DNA of 64,000 nucleotides from Flavobacterium soyae (GCF_021245985.1 NZ_JAJQXA010000008.1:173436-237435), one strand, 5' to 3'. Shown: positions 51,111 through 60,913, counted from the first letter of the stretch. Translations and numbers: made by a program. The notes: generated from the letters alone by a model not told the origin.

Positions 51111-54100
51111 ATGAAATCTAAATTATTACTAATTGTACTATCACTGTGTACATCTTTTGCGTTTGCGCAGACTATAGATGTAAACGGTACGGTAGTAGAT
51201 GGGTCGGGATTAGCATTGCCTGGCGTTAATGTAAAAGTTAAAAGTTCGTCTCAAAACACAACCACAGATTTTGACGGATCTTTTAAGTTATCAGGAGTTC
51301 CAAAAGGATCTTCAGTTGTCTTCAGTTATATAGGTTACAGAACACAAGAAGTTGTGGTTTCGGGAACTAAAATGACTGTAAAAATGGCCGACGATGCTAA
51401 ATCACTTGAAGAAGTCGTTGTTATTGGTTACGGCAGCCAGAAAAAAAGAGAAGTTACCGGAGCAGTATCTGTTGTAGACAGTAAAACACTCGATGTTTTA
51501 AAACCTGTCCGTATTGAGCAGGCTTTGCAGGGAATAATTTCTGGTGTAAACGTAACAACACAGTCAGGAGCGCCGGGAGCGCCGCTGGATATTCGTATTC
51601 GTGGTATTGCTACAAACGGACAAAATGCACCAACAGCTATCATTGATGGATATGTTGGAGATTTAGGACTTTTGAATCCGAACGATATTGAAACAATAAC
51701 GGTTTTAAAAGATGCCCAGGCGGCAATTTATGGAACAATTGGAGCAAACGGAATCATTTTGGTAACAACCAAAATGGGTAAAAAGAATTCTAAAACAAAA
51801 GTTTCGTTTAACAGCTATGCAGGATTTCAGGAAACATCCAGAAAATTACCAACTCTAAACGCTACAGAATATGCACTTTTATTAAATGAAAGTTATGCAA
51901 ATGGAGGACGACCGCTTCCTTATCCTAATGTTTCTGGTTTAGGATCGGGTACAGACTGGCAGAAAGAAGTTTTTCAAAAAGGAGCACCTATCATTAATAA
52001 TGATTTAACAATTACCGGAGGTTCAGACAAAATCACATATTCTATCAGCGGATCGCATTTAGATCAGGAAGGAATTGTTGGCGGAGATAAATCTGGTTTT
52101 TTAAGAAACACGGCAAGACTCGGTTTGAGTGCTGATTTAAGCGATAAATTCAAATTAAAAACCAATGTTATTTATACATATTTCACAAGAAGAACATTAA
52201 ACGAAAACGGACTTGGTTCTGTATTGTTCAATGCACTTAACGTTCCTGCAACGTTAAAACCTTATGATGCAAATGGACAATTTACTTTGGTGCCGAGTAC
52301 AACAGGATTAGGAACTGAAATTATAAATCCGCTTGCTCAGATTGCAAATACTTATAATGATTATAACTATAAAAAACTAAATGGAAACTTTGGTTTAGAT
52401 TATAAAATTTTTAAAGGATTTACACTTTCAAGTTCAATAGGTTTTAATACTTCAAACAGCGAATCAAAAACTTTTGCAAAACAAATCAGTTATGGCGGAA
52501 AAGTATTTGATGTTCAAAGAAGTTCTGTAACCCAGGGAGCTGTAAATGATAACAACTATTCATTTGATCTTTTTGGTAATTACACTGCACAAATTGCAGA
52601 ATCTCATAATATTACAGGAACAATAGGTACAACTATTTTTAAAGAATGGGGTAACGGACTTTTTGCAACTGGATTTGATGTACCTAATAACTCTTGGGAA
52701 TTTGCAGATATTTCTTTAACAAAAGGAGTTTCAGAAACGTTGACAAACAGTTCATACGTTTACGATCAAAGAAGATTATCTTATTTTGGAAGACTTCAAT
52801 ATGATTATAAAAAGAAATATTTATTGTCTGGGATGATTCGTCGTGATTCTTCTACCAAATTTGGACCAGGAAATAAAGTAGGTTATTTTCCATCGGTTAC
52901 GGGGGGCTGGGTAGTTTCTGAAGAAGGATTCTTTGGACAGCCAAAAGCAATTAGTTTCTTAAAGTTAAGAGCCAGTTACGGAACGTTAGGAAATGACCAA
53001 ATCCCGAATTATGGTTATTTAGGACTTTTAAGTGGAGAAGCAACTTATGTTTTTGATGGCTCTTTAGTAAACGGAACAGCAACAGGACAAGTGCCAAACC
53101 CGGACTTAAAATGGGAAGAAGCAGAAAAATTTGATGTTGGTCTGGATTTGAAAGTTTTAAACGATAAAGTTTTCATTGTTGCCGATTATTTCATCGATAC
53201 CAGAAAAGATTTATTAATCCCGAATATTCCGGTTTCAGGAATCAACGGTACAGGTGCTCCGGGGGCAAGTGCTCCAACTTTAAATGCAGGATCTGTTAGA
53301 AATAAAGGTTTTGAATTTGCAATTGATTATAAAGATAAATTCTCAGATGCATTTTCATTTAGCGTAGGTTACAATGTAACGTTCCTTAAAAATGAAGTAC
53401 TAGAAGTAAATAATGGTACAGGATTTATTGAAGGTGGAGCTTTTGGAGTAGGACAGCCGGCTCCTTCGCGTATGGAAATAGGAAAACCATTAGGTTATTT
53501 CTACGGATATAAAACTGACGGAATTTTCCAAAATCAGGCAGAAGTTGATGCACACCCATCACAATTGGCTTTAGGAGCAAACGCAGCACCGGGCGATCTT
53601 CGTTTTGTTGATGTAAATGGCGATGGTGTAATTGATACAAAAGATAAAACCAACATTGGAGATCCAATTCCTGATGCTACAATGGGTTTCAATCTTCAGT
53701 TAAACTATAAGAACTTAGATTTTGCAGTTTATACATTTGCTTCTGTAGGAAACGATATGGTTCGCAACTACGAAAGAACACTTTCTGATGCAAATCGCTT
53801 AAATTATGTTTTAGACAGATGGACAGGCGAAGGCTCAACAAATTCAACTCCAAGAGTTACAACAGGTGCAACAGCAAACAATGTTTTCTCTGAGTATTTT
53901 GTAGAAGATGCTTCTTACTTTAGAATTCAGAATATTCAGTTAGGATATTCTCTTGCCCCAAGTGTAGCTCAGAAAGCAGGAATCACAAAATTGAGACTTT
54001 ATGCAGGAGTAAATAACCTGTACACATTTACTAAATACAAAGGTTTTGATCCGGGAGCTTCAAGTGGAGCGCCAATTGGCGGAGGGATCGATTACGGATT

Positions 54101-54149
54101 CTACCCAATTCCAAGAACCTATTTAATGGGGCTAAACATTAATTTTTAA
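51111..54149 (+). CDS. SusC-like TonB-dependent outer-membrane transporter
   Basis: A 1012-residue TonB-dependent receptor with a signal peptide (1-19), a carboxypeptidase-regulatory-like domain (about 22-100: VNGTVVDGSGLALPGVNVKV), the SusC hallmark SLEEVVVIGYGSQKKREVTG (about 103-122), a plug domain to about 225 (IRIRGIATNGQ, DAQAAIYGTIGANGIILVTT) and the 22-strand barrel, ending YPIPRTYLMGLNINF. It imports large oligosaccharides together with the SusD lipoprotein encoded 11 bases downstream. Substrate here probably beta-glucan oligosaccharides, from the GH16 neighbours. Confidence 0.96.
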   Translation: MKSKLLLIVLSLCTSFAFAQTIDVNGTVVDGSGLALPGVNVKVKSSSQNTTTDFDGSFKLSGVPKGSSVVFSYIGYRTQEVVVSGTKMTVKMADDAKSLEEVVVIGYGSQKKREVTGAVSVVDSKTLDVLKPVRIEQALQGIISGVNVTTQSGAPGAPLDIRIRGIATNGQNAPTAIIDGYVGDLGLLNPNDIETITVLKDAQAAIYGTIGANGIILVTTKMGKKNSKTKVSFNSYAGFQETSRKLPTLNATEYALLLNESYANGGRPLPYPNVSGLGSGTDWQKEVFQKGAPIINNDLTITGGSDKITYSISGSHLDQEGIVGGDKSGFLRNTARLGLSADLSDKFKLKTNVIYTYFTRRTLNENGLGSVLFNALNVPATLKPYDANGQFTLVPSTTGLGTEIINPLAQIANTYNDYNYKKLNGNFGLDYKIFKGFTLSSSIGFNTSNSESKTFAKQISYGGKVFDVQRSSVTQGAVNDNNYSFDLFGNYTAQIAESHNITGTIGTTIFKEWGNGLFATGFDVPNNSWEFADISLTKGVSETLTNSSYVYDQRRLSYFGRLQYDYKKKYLLSGMIRRDSSTKFGPGNKVGYFPSVTGGWVVSEEGFFGQPKAISFLKLRASYGTLGNDQIPNYGYLGLLSGEATYVFDGSLVNGTATGQVPNPDLKWEEAEKFDVGLDLKVLNDKVFIVADYFIDTRKDLLIPNIPVSGINGTGAPGASAPTLNAGSVRNKGFEFAIDYKDKFSDAFSFSVGYNVTFLKNEVLEVNNGTGFIEGGAFGVGQPAPSRMEIGKPLGYFYGYKTDGIFQNQAEVDAHPSQLALGANAAPGDLRFVDVNGDGVIDTKDKTNIGDPIPDATMGFNLQLNYKNLDFAVYTFASVGNDMVRNYERTLSDANRLNYVLDRWTGEGSTNSTPRVTTGATANNVFSEYFVEDASYFRIQNIQLGYSLAPSVAQKAGITKLRLYAGVNNLYTFTKYKGFDPGASSGAPIGGGIDYGFYPIPRTYLMGLNINF

Positions 54150-54160
54150 TTTCAATTAAA

Positions 54161-55660
54161 ATGAAAAAGTATTTCTTTACAACCGTTATAACTCTTGCTC
54201 TGTTTTCGACCATAAGTATTTCATGTTCGGATGAGTTTGTAGACCCAACTCCAGAATATTCTATAGATTCTGAAAACTATTTTAATTCAAAAGCAGATTA
54301 CGATCAGGCTTTGATTGCAGCTTACGATTTGCTTCAGGCTTCTTATGTAAATGTTTTATTAGGAGAAATTGCTTCAGATAATACATTGGCAGGAGGAGAA
54401 AGCCCAACAGACGTTATCGGGTTCCAGCAGATTGATGATATGATACACACGCCGGTAAACAGCAATTTAAGAGATATCTGGAACTGGATGTTTGCAGGAG
54501 TTCAAAGAGCTAACTATATTCTTGAATTTCAGGATAAAACAGATTTTCCGGAGAAAACCCAGGTTATTGCCGAAGCTCGTTTTCTTAGAGCATATTACCA
54601 GTTTGAATTAGTAAAATGGTTTGGCGGTATACCAATGAAAGGCGATGCGAGATTTAAAATTGGTGATGAAAAAACGATACCGCGTTCATCAGTTCAGGAA
54701 GTGTATGCTTCAATCGAAGCTGATTTAATTTTCGCATCGGCTAATTTAGCACCAAATGCTTCTCAAAAAGGCCGTGCAACAAAAACTGCAGCTCAGGCAT
54801 TATTAGGAAAAGCATACTTATATCAAAATAAATTTACTCAGGCTGCTGCAGTACTAGAATCTGTAATTACTTCAGGAAAATATTCTTTAGTAACAGATTA
54901 TAATTCAATATTTGAAATGGACGGAGAAAACGGAGCAGAGTCTGTTTTTGAAGTACAATATACAGATACTGAAGGTGCAGGATTTGGATGTTTGCAATGT
55001 AGTGAAGGTAATGTAGCTGTAGGTTTTAGCGGCGTTAGAAATTTTTCAGGACCGCTTTTCTCTTCAGGATTTAGTTTTAATGTGCCAACTCAGGAAGGTG
55101 CAGATGCATTTGAAGTAGGAGACAGACGCAAAGATGCGGCCATTTTAGACATCGCTGCTTTTGCCGCTGCAAATGCTAATTATGATAACGGAAAAGGAGT
55201 CAGCTACGGAAAAGGAAATGAAGACACAGGTTTCTTTAACAGAAAATATCTTCCAAGAAAAAGAAGCGCAAATGCACAGGGAGATTTGAATTTAACAAAT
55301 CCAAACAATTACAGATCAATTCGTTATGCAGACGTTCTTTTAATGGCTGCAGAAGCTTACAACAGAGGCGGAATTGACGACGGTAAAGCAAGAACGTATC
55401 TAAACCTTGTCAGACAGCGTGCTTTTGGAGATAATAACCATAATGTAACGGCTTCTGGAGCTGCTCTTACAGATTTTATCTGGGCAGAAAGAAGAGTAGA
55501 ACTTTTTGGAGAAGGACATCGTTTCTTTGATTTAGTAAGAACCGGTAAAGCTGCTGGAACAATCCCTGGATTTTCAGCAAATAAAAACGAATTATTTCCG
55601 CTTCCAATAGAAGAAATTCAATTCGCAAACGGAAACTGGTCTCAAAATCCTGGATATTAA
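54161..55660 (+). CDS. SusD-like outer-membrane glycan-binding lipoprotein
   Basis: A 499-residue lipoprotein (lipobox ISISC) of the RagB/SusD family, which forms the lid over the SusC barrel. Visible marks: SDEFVDPTPEYSIDSENYFN, YDQALIAAYDLLQ, the TPR-like helix EARFLRAYYQFELVKWFGGI, RSSVQEVYASIEADL, IRYADVLLMAAEAYNRGG and the C-terminal ERRVELFGEGHRFFDLVRTG. It follows susC by 11 bases. Confidence 0.96.
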   Translation: MKKYFFTTVITLALFSTISISCSDEFVDPTPEYSIDSENYFNSKADYDQALIAAYDLLQASYVNVLLGEIASDNTLAGGESPTDVIGFQQIDDMIHTPVNSNLRDIWNWMFAGVQRANYILEFQDKTDFPEKTQVIAEARFLRAYYQFELVKWFGGIPMKGDARFKIGDEKTIPRSSVQEVYASIEADLIFASANLAPNASQKGRATKTAAQALLGKAYLYQNKFTQAAAVLESVITSGKYSLVTDYNSIFEMDGENGAESVFEVQYTDTEGAGFGCLQCSEGNVAVGFSGVRNFSGPLFSSGFSFNVPTQEGADAFEVGDRRKDAAILDIAAFAAANANYDNGKGVSYGKGNEDTGFFNRKYLPRKRSANAQGDLNLTNPNNYRSIRYADVLLMAAEAYNRGGIDDGKARTYLNLVRQRAFGDNNHNVTASGAALTDFIWAERRVELFGEGHRFFDLVRTGKAAGTIPGFSANKNELFPLPIEEIQFANGNWSQNPGY

Positions 55661-55672
55661 AAAAATACTATT

Positions 55673-57280
55673 ATGAAAAAATTACATTATATATTAAGTC
55701 TTGTCGTTTTAATGCTATTCTTTAGCTGTTCAAGCGATGACAGCAATATTGATTTAGAAGGTGTCAGCGCACCCGAAAACATATCTGCTTTGACCACAGT
55801 AACTCAGGACAACTCCGGTAAAGTAACTTTTTTACCAAAAGGAGAAGGAGTAACGCAATACAAAATAAATTACGGAGACGGATCACCTGAATCTGATTAT
55901 TTCCCTTCAGGAGGAACCGTAACACACGTTTACAAAGAAGGAACTTACCAAAGCAAAATTATTGCAATGGGAATCAGCGGAAAAACAACCGAAGTAACGC
56001 AGGAAGTTTTGGTTTCTTTTAGAGCTCCGGAAAATTTAGTAGTAGTAATAACAAACGATTTATCTGTTTCTAAAAAAGTAACCGTAAAAGCAACAGCAGA
56101 TTTTGCATTGTTTTATGATGTTTATTTTGGAGAAGCAGGAAAACCAGATCCGCTTACTGCAAATAACGGAGAATCGGTTTCATATACGTATCAGCAAGCC
56201 GGAGTTTACACCATTCGCGTAGTTTCAAAAAGTGCAGCGATTAAAACAACTGAAAAATCTCAGGAGTTTGAAGCAAAATTAGTTCTTAATCCAACAACTT
56301 CAGCACCAACGCCTCCAAACAGAGCAGCCGGAAATGTAATTTCTATTTATGGTTCTAAATACACAAATGTTGCCGGAACAAACTATTTCCCGGATTGGGG
56401 ACAAGCAGGACAAGGAAGCAGCTGGACAGAATTTGATCTAAACGGAGACAAAATGCTGAACTATATTAAATTAAGCTACCAGGGAATTGCTTTGGCAGAT
56501 AATGTAACAGTTGACGTTTCTGGAATGGATTACATTCACATGGATGTCTGGACAGCAGATTTACAAAAAATCGAAACTTCATTAATTAGTAAAACAAATG
56601 GTGAAAAACCAGTTACAAAAGATCTTACAGCAAATCAATGGACAAGTATTGATATTCCAATTTCGGCATTTACAAGTCAGGGATTAACTGTTGCCGATAT
56701 TTTCCAATTGAAATTTGTTGGAACACCTTGGGCCGGAGGAACTGTATTTATCGATAATATTTATTTCTACAAAGACAGCGAAACATTAAATACCGCAGCA
56801 CCAACACCAACAAAACCGGCGGCAGACGTTATTTCATTATTTAGTGATGCTTACACAAATATTGCAATTCAAACCTGGCGTACAGACTGGTCGGCAGCGA
56901 CACTTGAAGAAACGGCTGTTGCAGGAAATGCAGTTAAAAAATATTCAGATTTAAATTTTGTGGGTATCGAACCTGTAACAACAATTGATGCAACAGGAAT
57001 GACACATTTCCACGTAGATGTCTGGTCTTCAGATTATACAGAATTCAGAGTTAAATTAGTTGATTTTGGAGCAAACGGAGTTTACAATGGAGGAGGAGAT
57101 GACAAAGAACACGAACTTAAGTTTACCGCTCCTGCACAAGGACAATGGGTGAGTCTGGATATTCCTTTAAGTGATTTTACAGGATTAACAACCAGAGCTC
57201 ATATTGCGCAGCTTATTTATTCAGGAAACCCAAGCGGAAGTCATACCATTTATATTGACAACGTTTATTTCCATAAATAA
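55673..57280 (+). CDS. PUL surface lipoprotein with PKD-like and duplicated beta-sandwich modules
   Basis: A 535-residue lipoprotein (lipobox FFSC) third in the susCD unit, in the place of SusE/F-type surface glycan-binding proteins. After a PKD-like domain (about 30-115) and a second Ig-like domain (to about 205) come two homologous modules of about 155 residues. Each starts with a proline/threonine linker and has (A)G/ADVISIY/LFS..YTN, D(V)SGMDYIHMDVW or DATGMTHFHVDVW, and ends FIDNIYFYK or YIDNVYFHK. These look like carbohydrate-binding beta-sandwiches. Probably captures glucan at the cell surface. Confidence 0.82.
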   Translation: MKKLHYILSLVVLMLFFSCSSDDSNIDLEGVSAPENISALTTVTQDNSGKVTFLPKGEGVTQYKINYGDGSPESDYFPSGGTVTHVYKEGTYQSKIIAMGISGKTTEVTQEVLVSFRAPENLVVVITNDLSVSKKVTVKATADFALFYDVYFGEAGKPDPLTANNGESVSYTYQQAGVYTIRVVSKSAAIKTTEKSQEFEAKLVLNPTTSAPTPPNRAAGNVISIYGSKYTNVAGTNYFPDWGQAGQGSSWTEFDLNGDKMLNYIKLSYQGIALADNVTVDVSGMDYIHMDVWTADLQKIETSLISKTNGEKPVTKDLTANQWTSIDIPISAFTSQGLTVADIFQLKFVGTPWAGGTVFIDNIYFYKDSETLNTAAPTPTKPAADVISLFSDAYTNIAIQTWRTDWSAATLEETAVAGNAVKKYSDLNFVGIEPVTTIDATGMTHFHVDVWSSDYTEFRVKLVDFGANGVYNGGGDDKEHELKFTAPAQGQWVSLDIPLSDFTGLTTRAHIAQLIYSGNPSGSHTIYIDNVYFHK

Positions 57281-57336
57281 AAGCAGGGATTATCAACGAA
57301 ATTAAAATGAATTTACATTTTATAAAAAATAACAAA

Positions 57337-58995
57337 ATGAAAAAATATAATAAATACTTCGTATTACTTTTTGCTCTGCTGTCAGCAATAAGTTGTCAAA
57401 AAGACGATTACGCTTTTGGCGATTTAGCGGCGCCCTCTAATATTCAGGTAACAGCTGAAATTATAGGAAAAACTGCCGACGCTCCAAATGGAGACGGATC
57501 AGGAACGGTAAAACTTACTGCAAAAGCAGATAATGCTGTTTCTTATAAATTTGTTTTTAGCGATGGCACTTCAGAAAATTCGCCAAGCGGGATTTTTACA
57601 AAACGTTTCACAAAAACAGGCGTAAATACCTATACTGTTACAGTAATTGCAAATGGAAGAGGCGGTGTAGCATCAAACACAACACTTGATGTTGCGGTAT
57701 TGAGTAACTTTAGCGATGATGAAGCTGTAGCATTCTTAACGGGCGGTACATCTAAAAAATGGTATTGGTCAGCTTCAGAAGCAGGACATTTAGGAGTTGG
57801 TCAAAACGATGCCGATGCAGCTAAAAACTATTATGCAAACTACTATCAGGCAGGACCGTTTGAAAAAGCCGGTTCACCAGCAAGCAGCTGTTTATACGAA
57901 AACGTATTGACTTTCTCTTTAGACGGGGAACAATTGAAATTTGAATTAGACAACGGCGGATCAACATTCTTCAACGCAGCCTTTGCAAGCGTAGGAGGAG
58001 GAAGCGGACCAGACGACGCTTGTTTAACTTATAACACAAGCGGAGTTAAAACAGTTTCATTAAGCCCGTCAGAATCTGTTGTAATGGCAAATCCAAATCA
58101 TGCAACACAAACCAGAGGAACAACAATGAACTTCTCAGATGGTGGATTTATGGGGTATTATATCGGTCAAAGTTCTTATGAAATCCTGTCTATTACTGCA
58201 AACAGAATGGTTGTAAGAGCTGTAATGGGAGGAAACCCGGCATTAGCCTGGTACCATATTTTTACCACTACAAAGCCAACTCAAAATCCGGCAACAGATT
58301 ATACAAATCTGGTTTGGTCAGATGAGTTTAATACTGATGGAGCTCCGGATGCGGCAAAATGGAATTACGATTTAGGCAGAGGAAATAACGGCTGGGGAAA
58401 TAATGAAAAACAAAATTATACCAATGCAGCAACGAACGTAAAAGTACAAGGCGGTAATTTGGTTATTACAGCTAAAAAAGAAGCTTCCGGCGATGCAGAT
58501 TATTCATCGGCAAGATTAAAAACAGATGCTAAATTTGCTTTTACATACGGAAAAGTTGAGGTTAAAGCTAAACTTCCGAGCGGTGGAGGAACATGGCCGG
58601 CAATCTGGATGCTTGGGCAAAACTATGCTTCTCAACCTTGGCCGGCCTGTGGCGAAATAGATATTATGGAGCATGTTGGCAACAATCAAAATGTAATTCT
58701 TAGTACACTTCATTATCCCGGACATTCAGGCGGAAATGGTGTTTCAAGCTCTAAAACCTATGCTAATGTTTCGACAGAATTTCATGTTTATAAAGTAATC
58801 TGGAGCCCTGCATCTGTAAAAACTTATGTAGACGACGATTTGCTCCATTCAGTTCCAAACGATGGTTCTTTACCTTTTAACAGCGATTTTTTCCTGATAT
58901 TAAATGTAGCAATGGGAGGTAATCTAGGCGGTAATATTGATGGCGCTTTCACACAGTCTTCTATGGAGATTGATTACGTGAGAATTTATCAATAG
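57337..58995 (+). CDS. GH16 endo-beta-glucanase (laminarinase-like) lipoprotein with accessory domains
   Basis: A 552-residue lipoprotein (lipobox AISC, then QKDD). A PKD-like domain (about 30-115) and an unassigned 180-residue domain (KKWYWSASEAGHLGVGQND, about 125-310) precede a GH16 catalytic domain (about 320-552). Catalytic residues lie in CGEIDIMEHVG (nucleophile Glu440, Asp442, acid/base Glu445); the EIDIME form is the beta-bulge laminarinase type. WPAIWMLGQN and MEIDYVRIYQ frame the domain. It should cut beta-1,3- or mixed-linkage glucans. I chose ATG 57337, which gives a clean lipobox; ATG 57307 is the alternative. Confidence 0.93.
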   Translation: MKKYNKYFVLLFALLSAISCQKDDYAFGDLAAPSNIQVTAEIIGKTADAPNGDGSGTVKLTAKADNAVSYKFVFSDGTSENSPSGIFTKRFTKTGVNTYTVTVIANGRGGVASNTTLDVAVLSNFSDDEAVAFLTGGTSKKWYWSASEAGHLGVGQNDADAAKNYYANYYQAGPFEKAGSPASSCLYENVLTFSLDGEQLKFELDNGGSTFFNAAFASVGGGSGPDDACLTYNTSGVKTVSLSPSESVVMANPNHATQTRGTTMNFSDGGFMGYYIGQSSYEILSITANRMVVRAVMGGNPALAWYHIFTTTKPTQNPATDYTNLVWSDEFNTDGAPDAAKWNYDLGRGNNGWGNNEKQNYTNAATNVKVQGGNLVITAKKEASGDADYSSARLKTDAKFAFTYGKVEVKAKLPSGGGTWPAIWMLGQNYASQPWPACGEIDIMEHVGNNQNVILSTLHYPGHSGGNGVSSSKTYANVSTEFHVYKVIWSPASVKTYVDDDLLHSVPNDGSLPFNSDFFLILNVAMGGNLGGNIDGAFTQSSMEIDYVRIYQ

Positions 58996-59023
58996 AATAT
59001 GAGTTAATTAATAAGTAATTCTG

Positions 59024-59055
59024 GAAGGTCAGTTTCGGCTGGCCTTCTTAATTTT
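59024..59055 (+). terminator. Hairpin between the two GH16 genes
   Basis: GAAGGTCAG (59024-59032) and CTGGCCTTC (59039-59047) pair with one T-G wobble around a TTTCGG loop. The short T stretch afterwards suggests partial termination, so the second GH16 gene may be expressed at a lower level. Confidence 0.65.
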
Positions 59056-59066
59056 AAAATGATACT

Positions 59067-59825
59067 ATGAATAAAATAGTTTTACTATTGTTAATCTGCA
59101 GTATTTCGTATGCGCAGGAAACAAAAAGAAAATTGGTATGGGAAGAAAATTTCAATACTAAAAAATTAAACGAAAAAGCATGGAATTTTGAACTTGGCGA
59201 CGGCTGCCCAAATTTGTGCGGGTACGGAAACAATGAAAGACAAATTTATACTAAAACAAATCACAAGTTTAAAGATGGAAACCTTGTTATTGAAGCCAGA
59301 AAAGAAGGAAATAAATACACATCTACAAAAATAACCACAAAAGGCAAAAAAGAATTTAAATATGGCCGAATCGAAGCCAGGGCAAAACTTCCTGTCGGGC
59401 ACGGTTTGTGGCCGGCTTTCTGGATGTTAGGCGCCAATATTGATGAGGTTAAATGGCCAAAAACAGGAGAAATTGATATTTTAGAATATATAGGAAGAGA
59501 TCCGCACATGGTCTATACAACCCTTCATACACAGGACAGCCACGGAAATACAATCAATACCAAAAGAACCGAATTTCCAAATATCGAAGAAGGTTATCAT
59601 ATATATGCAATTGAATGGAATAAAGATAAAATCGAATTTTTTGTTGATTCGGCTTTAGTTTATACTTTCAATCCCGAAGTTAAAGATGAAGATACATGGC
59701 CATTTGATAAACCATTTTATATTATTATAAATTTAGCAATTGGAGGTAATTTTGGAGGTCCTGAAGTCGATGATACTATCCTTCCTCAAAAATTTTACGT
59801 CGATTACGTGCGTGTTTATCAATAA
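59067..59825 (+). CDS. GH16 endo-beta-glucanase (single domain)
   Basis: A 252-residue exported GH16 enzyme with a signal peptide (1-17, ending SYAQ) and only the catalytic domain. Catalytic residues are in GEIDILEYIGRD (Glu135, Asp137, Glu140), with LPVGHGLWPAFWMLG before and YVDYVRVYQ at the end. It resembles the catalytic domain of the preceding GH16 lipoprotein but lacks a lipobox, so it is probably periplasmic or secreted and would finish oligosaccharides that the surface enzyme releases. Confidence 0.94.
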   Translation: MNKIVLLLLICSISYAQETKRKLVWEENFNTKKLNEKAWNFELGDGCPNLCGYGNNERQIYTKTNHKFKDGNLVIEARKEGNKYTSTKITTKGKKEFKYGRIEARAKLPVGHGLWPAFWMLGANIDEVKWPKTGEIDILEYIGRDPHMVYTTLHTQDSHGNTINTKRTEFPNIEEGYHIYAIEWNKDKIEFFVDSALVYTFNPEVKDEDTWPFDKPFYIIINLAIGGNFGGPEVDDTILPQKFYVDYVRVYQ

Positions 59826-59858
59826 AAAATATAGAATTAAATTTTAACCAAAAAGCAG

Positions 59859-59908
59859 ATGTAAATAACTTAAATATTTAGTTGTAAGTTATTTACATTT
59901 GTTTTTGA
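59859..59908 (+). terminator. Terminator at the end of the beta-glucan PUL
   Basis: Exact 14-bp stem ATGTAAATAACTTA / TAAGTTATTTACAT, then TTGTTTTTG, 33 bases after the last GH16 stop. Confidence 0.75.
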
Positions 59909-60003
59909 ATTGTTTTTTACAGCGTTTTTTAAACTATTTCTATCAAAAATGGGCTCTGAAGCAAAAAACTTAACGATTAAATGTTAATTATTATTGTTTT
60001 TGT

Positions 60004-60035
60004 TTGCTTATTAAAATAAATATTTGTTAAATTTG
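60004..60035 (+). promoter_or_regulatory. Promoter of the ECF sigma factor gene: TTG-N21-TAAATTTG
   Basis: TTG at 60004-60006 and TAAATTTG at 60028-60035 with a 21-base spacer fit the Bacteroidota consensus. The resulting leader of about 95 bases is rather long. Confidence 0.6.
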
Positions 60036-60134
60036 GTCACAATATTAACATAACTCAAAAAAGATCACGCCTATAAAATAAAATTACTTTTTAGAAAAAT
60101 TACTCCAAATTATTAAAACTAAAAAAGTAGTATT

Positions 60135-60719
60135 ATGGCTGATCTGCAAATTCCAGACGCTCTATTAGTAAAAAATTATGTTGAAGGCAGTGAAGCTGCT
60201 CTTGCAACATTAATAAAAAGGCACGAATCTAAGATATATGGATTTATATATTCTAAGATTGCTGATAGAGATATTTCAAATGATATTTTTCAAGATACTT
60301 TTATTAAAGTAATCAAAACTTTAAAAAGTAATTCCTATAACGAAGAAGGTAAATTTCTTCCTTGGGTAATGCGTATTTCACACAATTTAATTGTGGATCA
60401 CTTTCGCAAAACCAAAAAAATGCCAATGTACAGAGAAACAGAGGAGTTCTCAATCTTTTCAATTATGTCTGACGATTCATTAAATATCGAAAGCAGAATG
60501 ATTGTAGATCAGGTTGAGGTTGACTTAAAAAGATTGATCGAAGAACTTCCTGAAGATCAAAAAGAAGTCTTGGTTATGAGAATGTATCAGGATATGAGTT
60601 TTAAAGAAATCTCAGAATTAACAGATGTAAGCATCAATACAGCATTGGGTAGAATGCGTTATGCGCTTATGAATTTGAGAAAAATAATAGACAAACATCA
60701 AATTATTTTAACCAACTAA
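60135..60719 (+). CDS. RNA polymerase sigma factor, ECF type (RpoE-like)
   Basis: A 194-residue ECF sigma factor: region 2 at about 25-95 (HESKIYGFIYSKIADRDISN, DIFQDTFIKVIKTLKS, FLPWVMRISHNLIVDHFRKT) and region 4 at about 130-185 (LPEDQKEVLVMRMYQDMSFK, EISELTDVSINTALGRMRYA). No anti-sigma gene is adjacent, unlike the sigma/membrane pair at 11.9-13.1 kb. A 47-residue ORF begins 50 bases downstream and may be cotranscribed. Confidence 0.93.
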   Translation: MADLQIPDALLVKNYVEGSEAALATLIKRHESKIYGFIYSKIADRDISNDIFQDTFIKVIKTLKSNSYNEEGKFLPWVMRISHNLIVDHFRKTKKMPMYRETEEFSIFSIMSDDSLNIESRMIVDQVEVDLKRLIEELPEDQKEVLVMRMYQDMSFKEISELTDVSINTALGRMRYALMNLRKIIDKHQIILTN

Positions 60720-60769
60720 TACTAATTTGAATATTAGTCCGTTATACTAGTATAAAACATTTACATGGT

Positions 60770-60913
60770 ATGGCGAAAATTTACTCAAAAAAAGCATTAG
60801 CTTCTAAAGATTTGAAACCTAAAAAAGAAGTTGTTTCTTTTTTATTAAGTTATTCACAAGCTTTAACGGTTGTGAAAATTGAAGATAAAAATTTTGAGAT
60901 TATAGCTAATTAA
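60770..60913 (+). CDS. 47-residue protein downstream of the ECF sigma factor
   Basis: An ATG-started frame encodes a peptide starting MAKIYSKKALASKDLKPKKE and ending VKIEDKNFEIIAN, of ordinary composition: a basic N-terminal part, a hydrophobic middle (VVSFLLSYSQALTVV) and an acidic end. It starts 50 bases after the sigma factor and is followed by a terminator. Too short to assign to a family; position suggests a small partner or regulator of the sigma factor. Confidence 0.6.
   Translation: MAKIYSKKALASKDLKPKKEVVSFLLSYSQALTVVKIEDKNFEIIAN

Larger units (their letters stand above)
59826..60134. other. 309-base gap: PUL terminator hairpin and promoter region of the sigma gene
   Basis: ATGTAAATAACTTA (59859-59872) and TAAGTTATTTACAT (59885-59898) are exact 14-bp complements and probably end PUL transcription; the T tail is broken. 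The remainder is AT-rich and includes the sigma gene promoter at 60004-60035. Confidence 0.7.
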
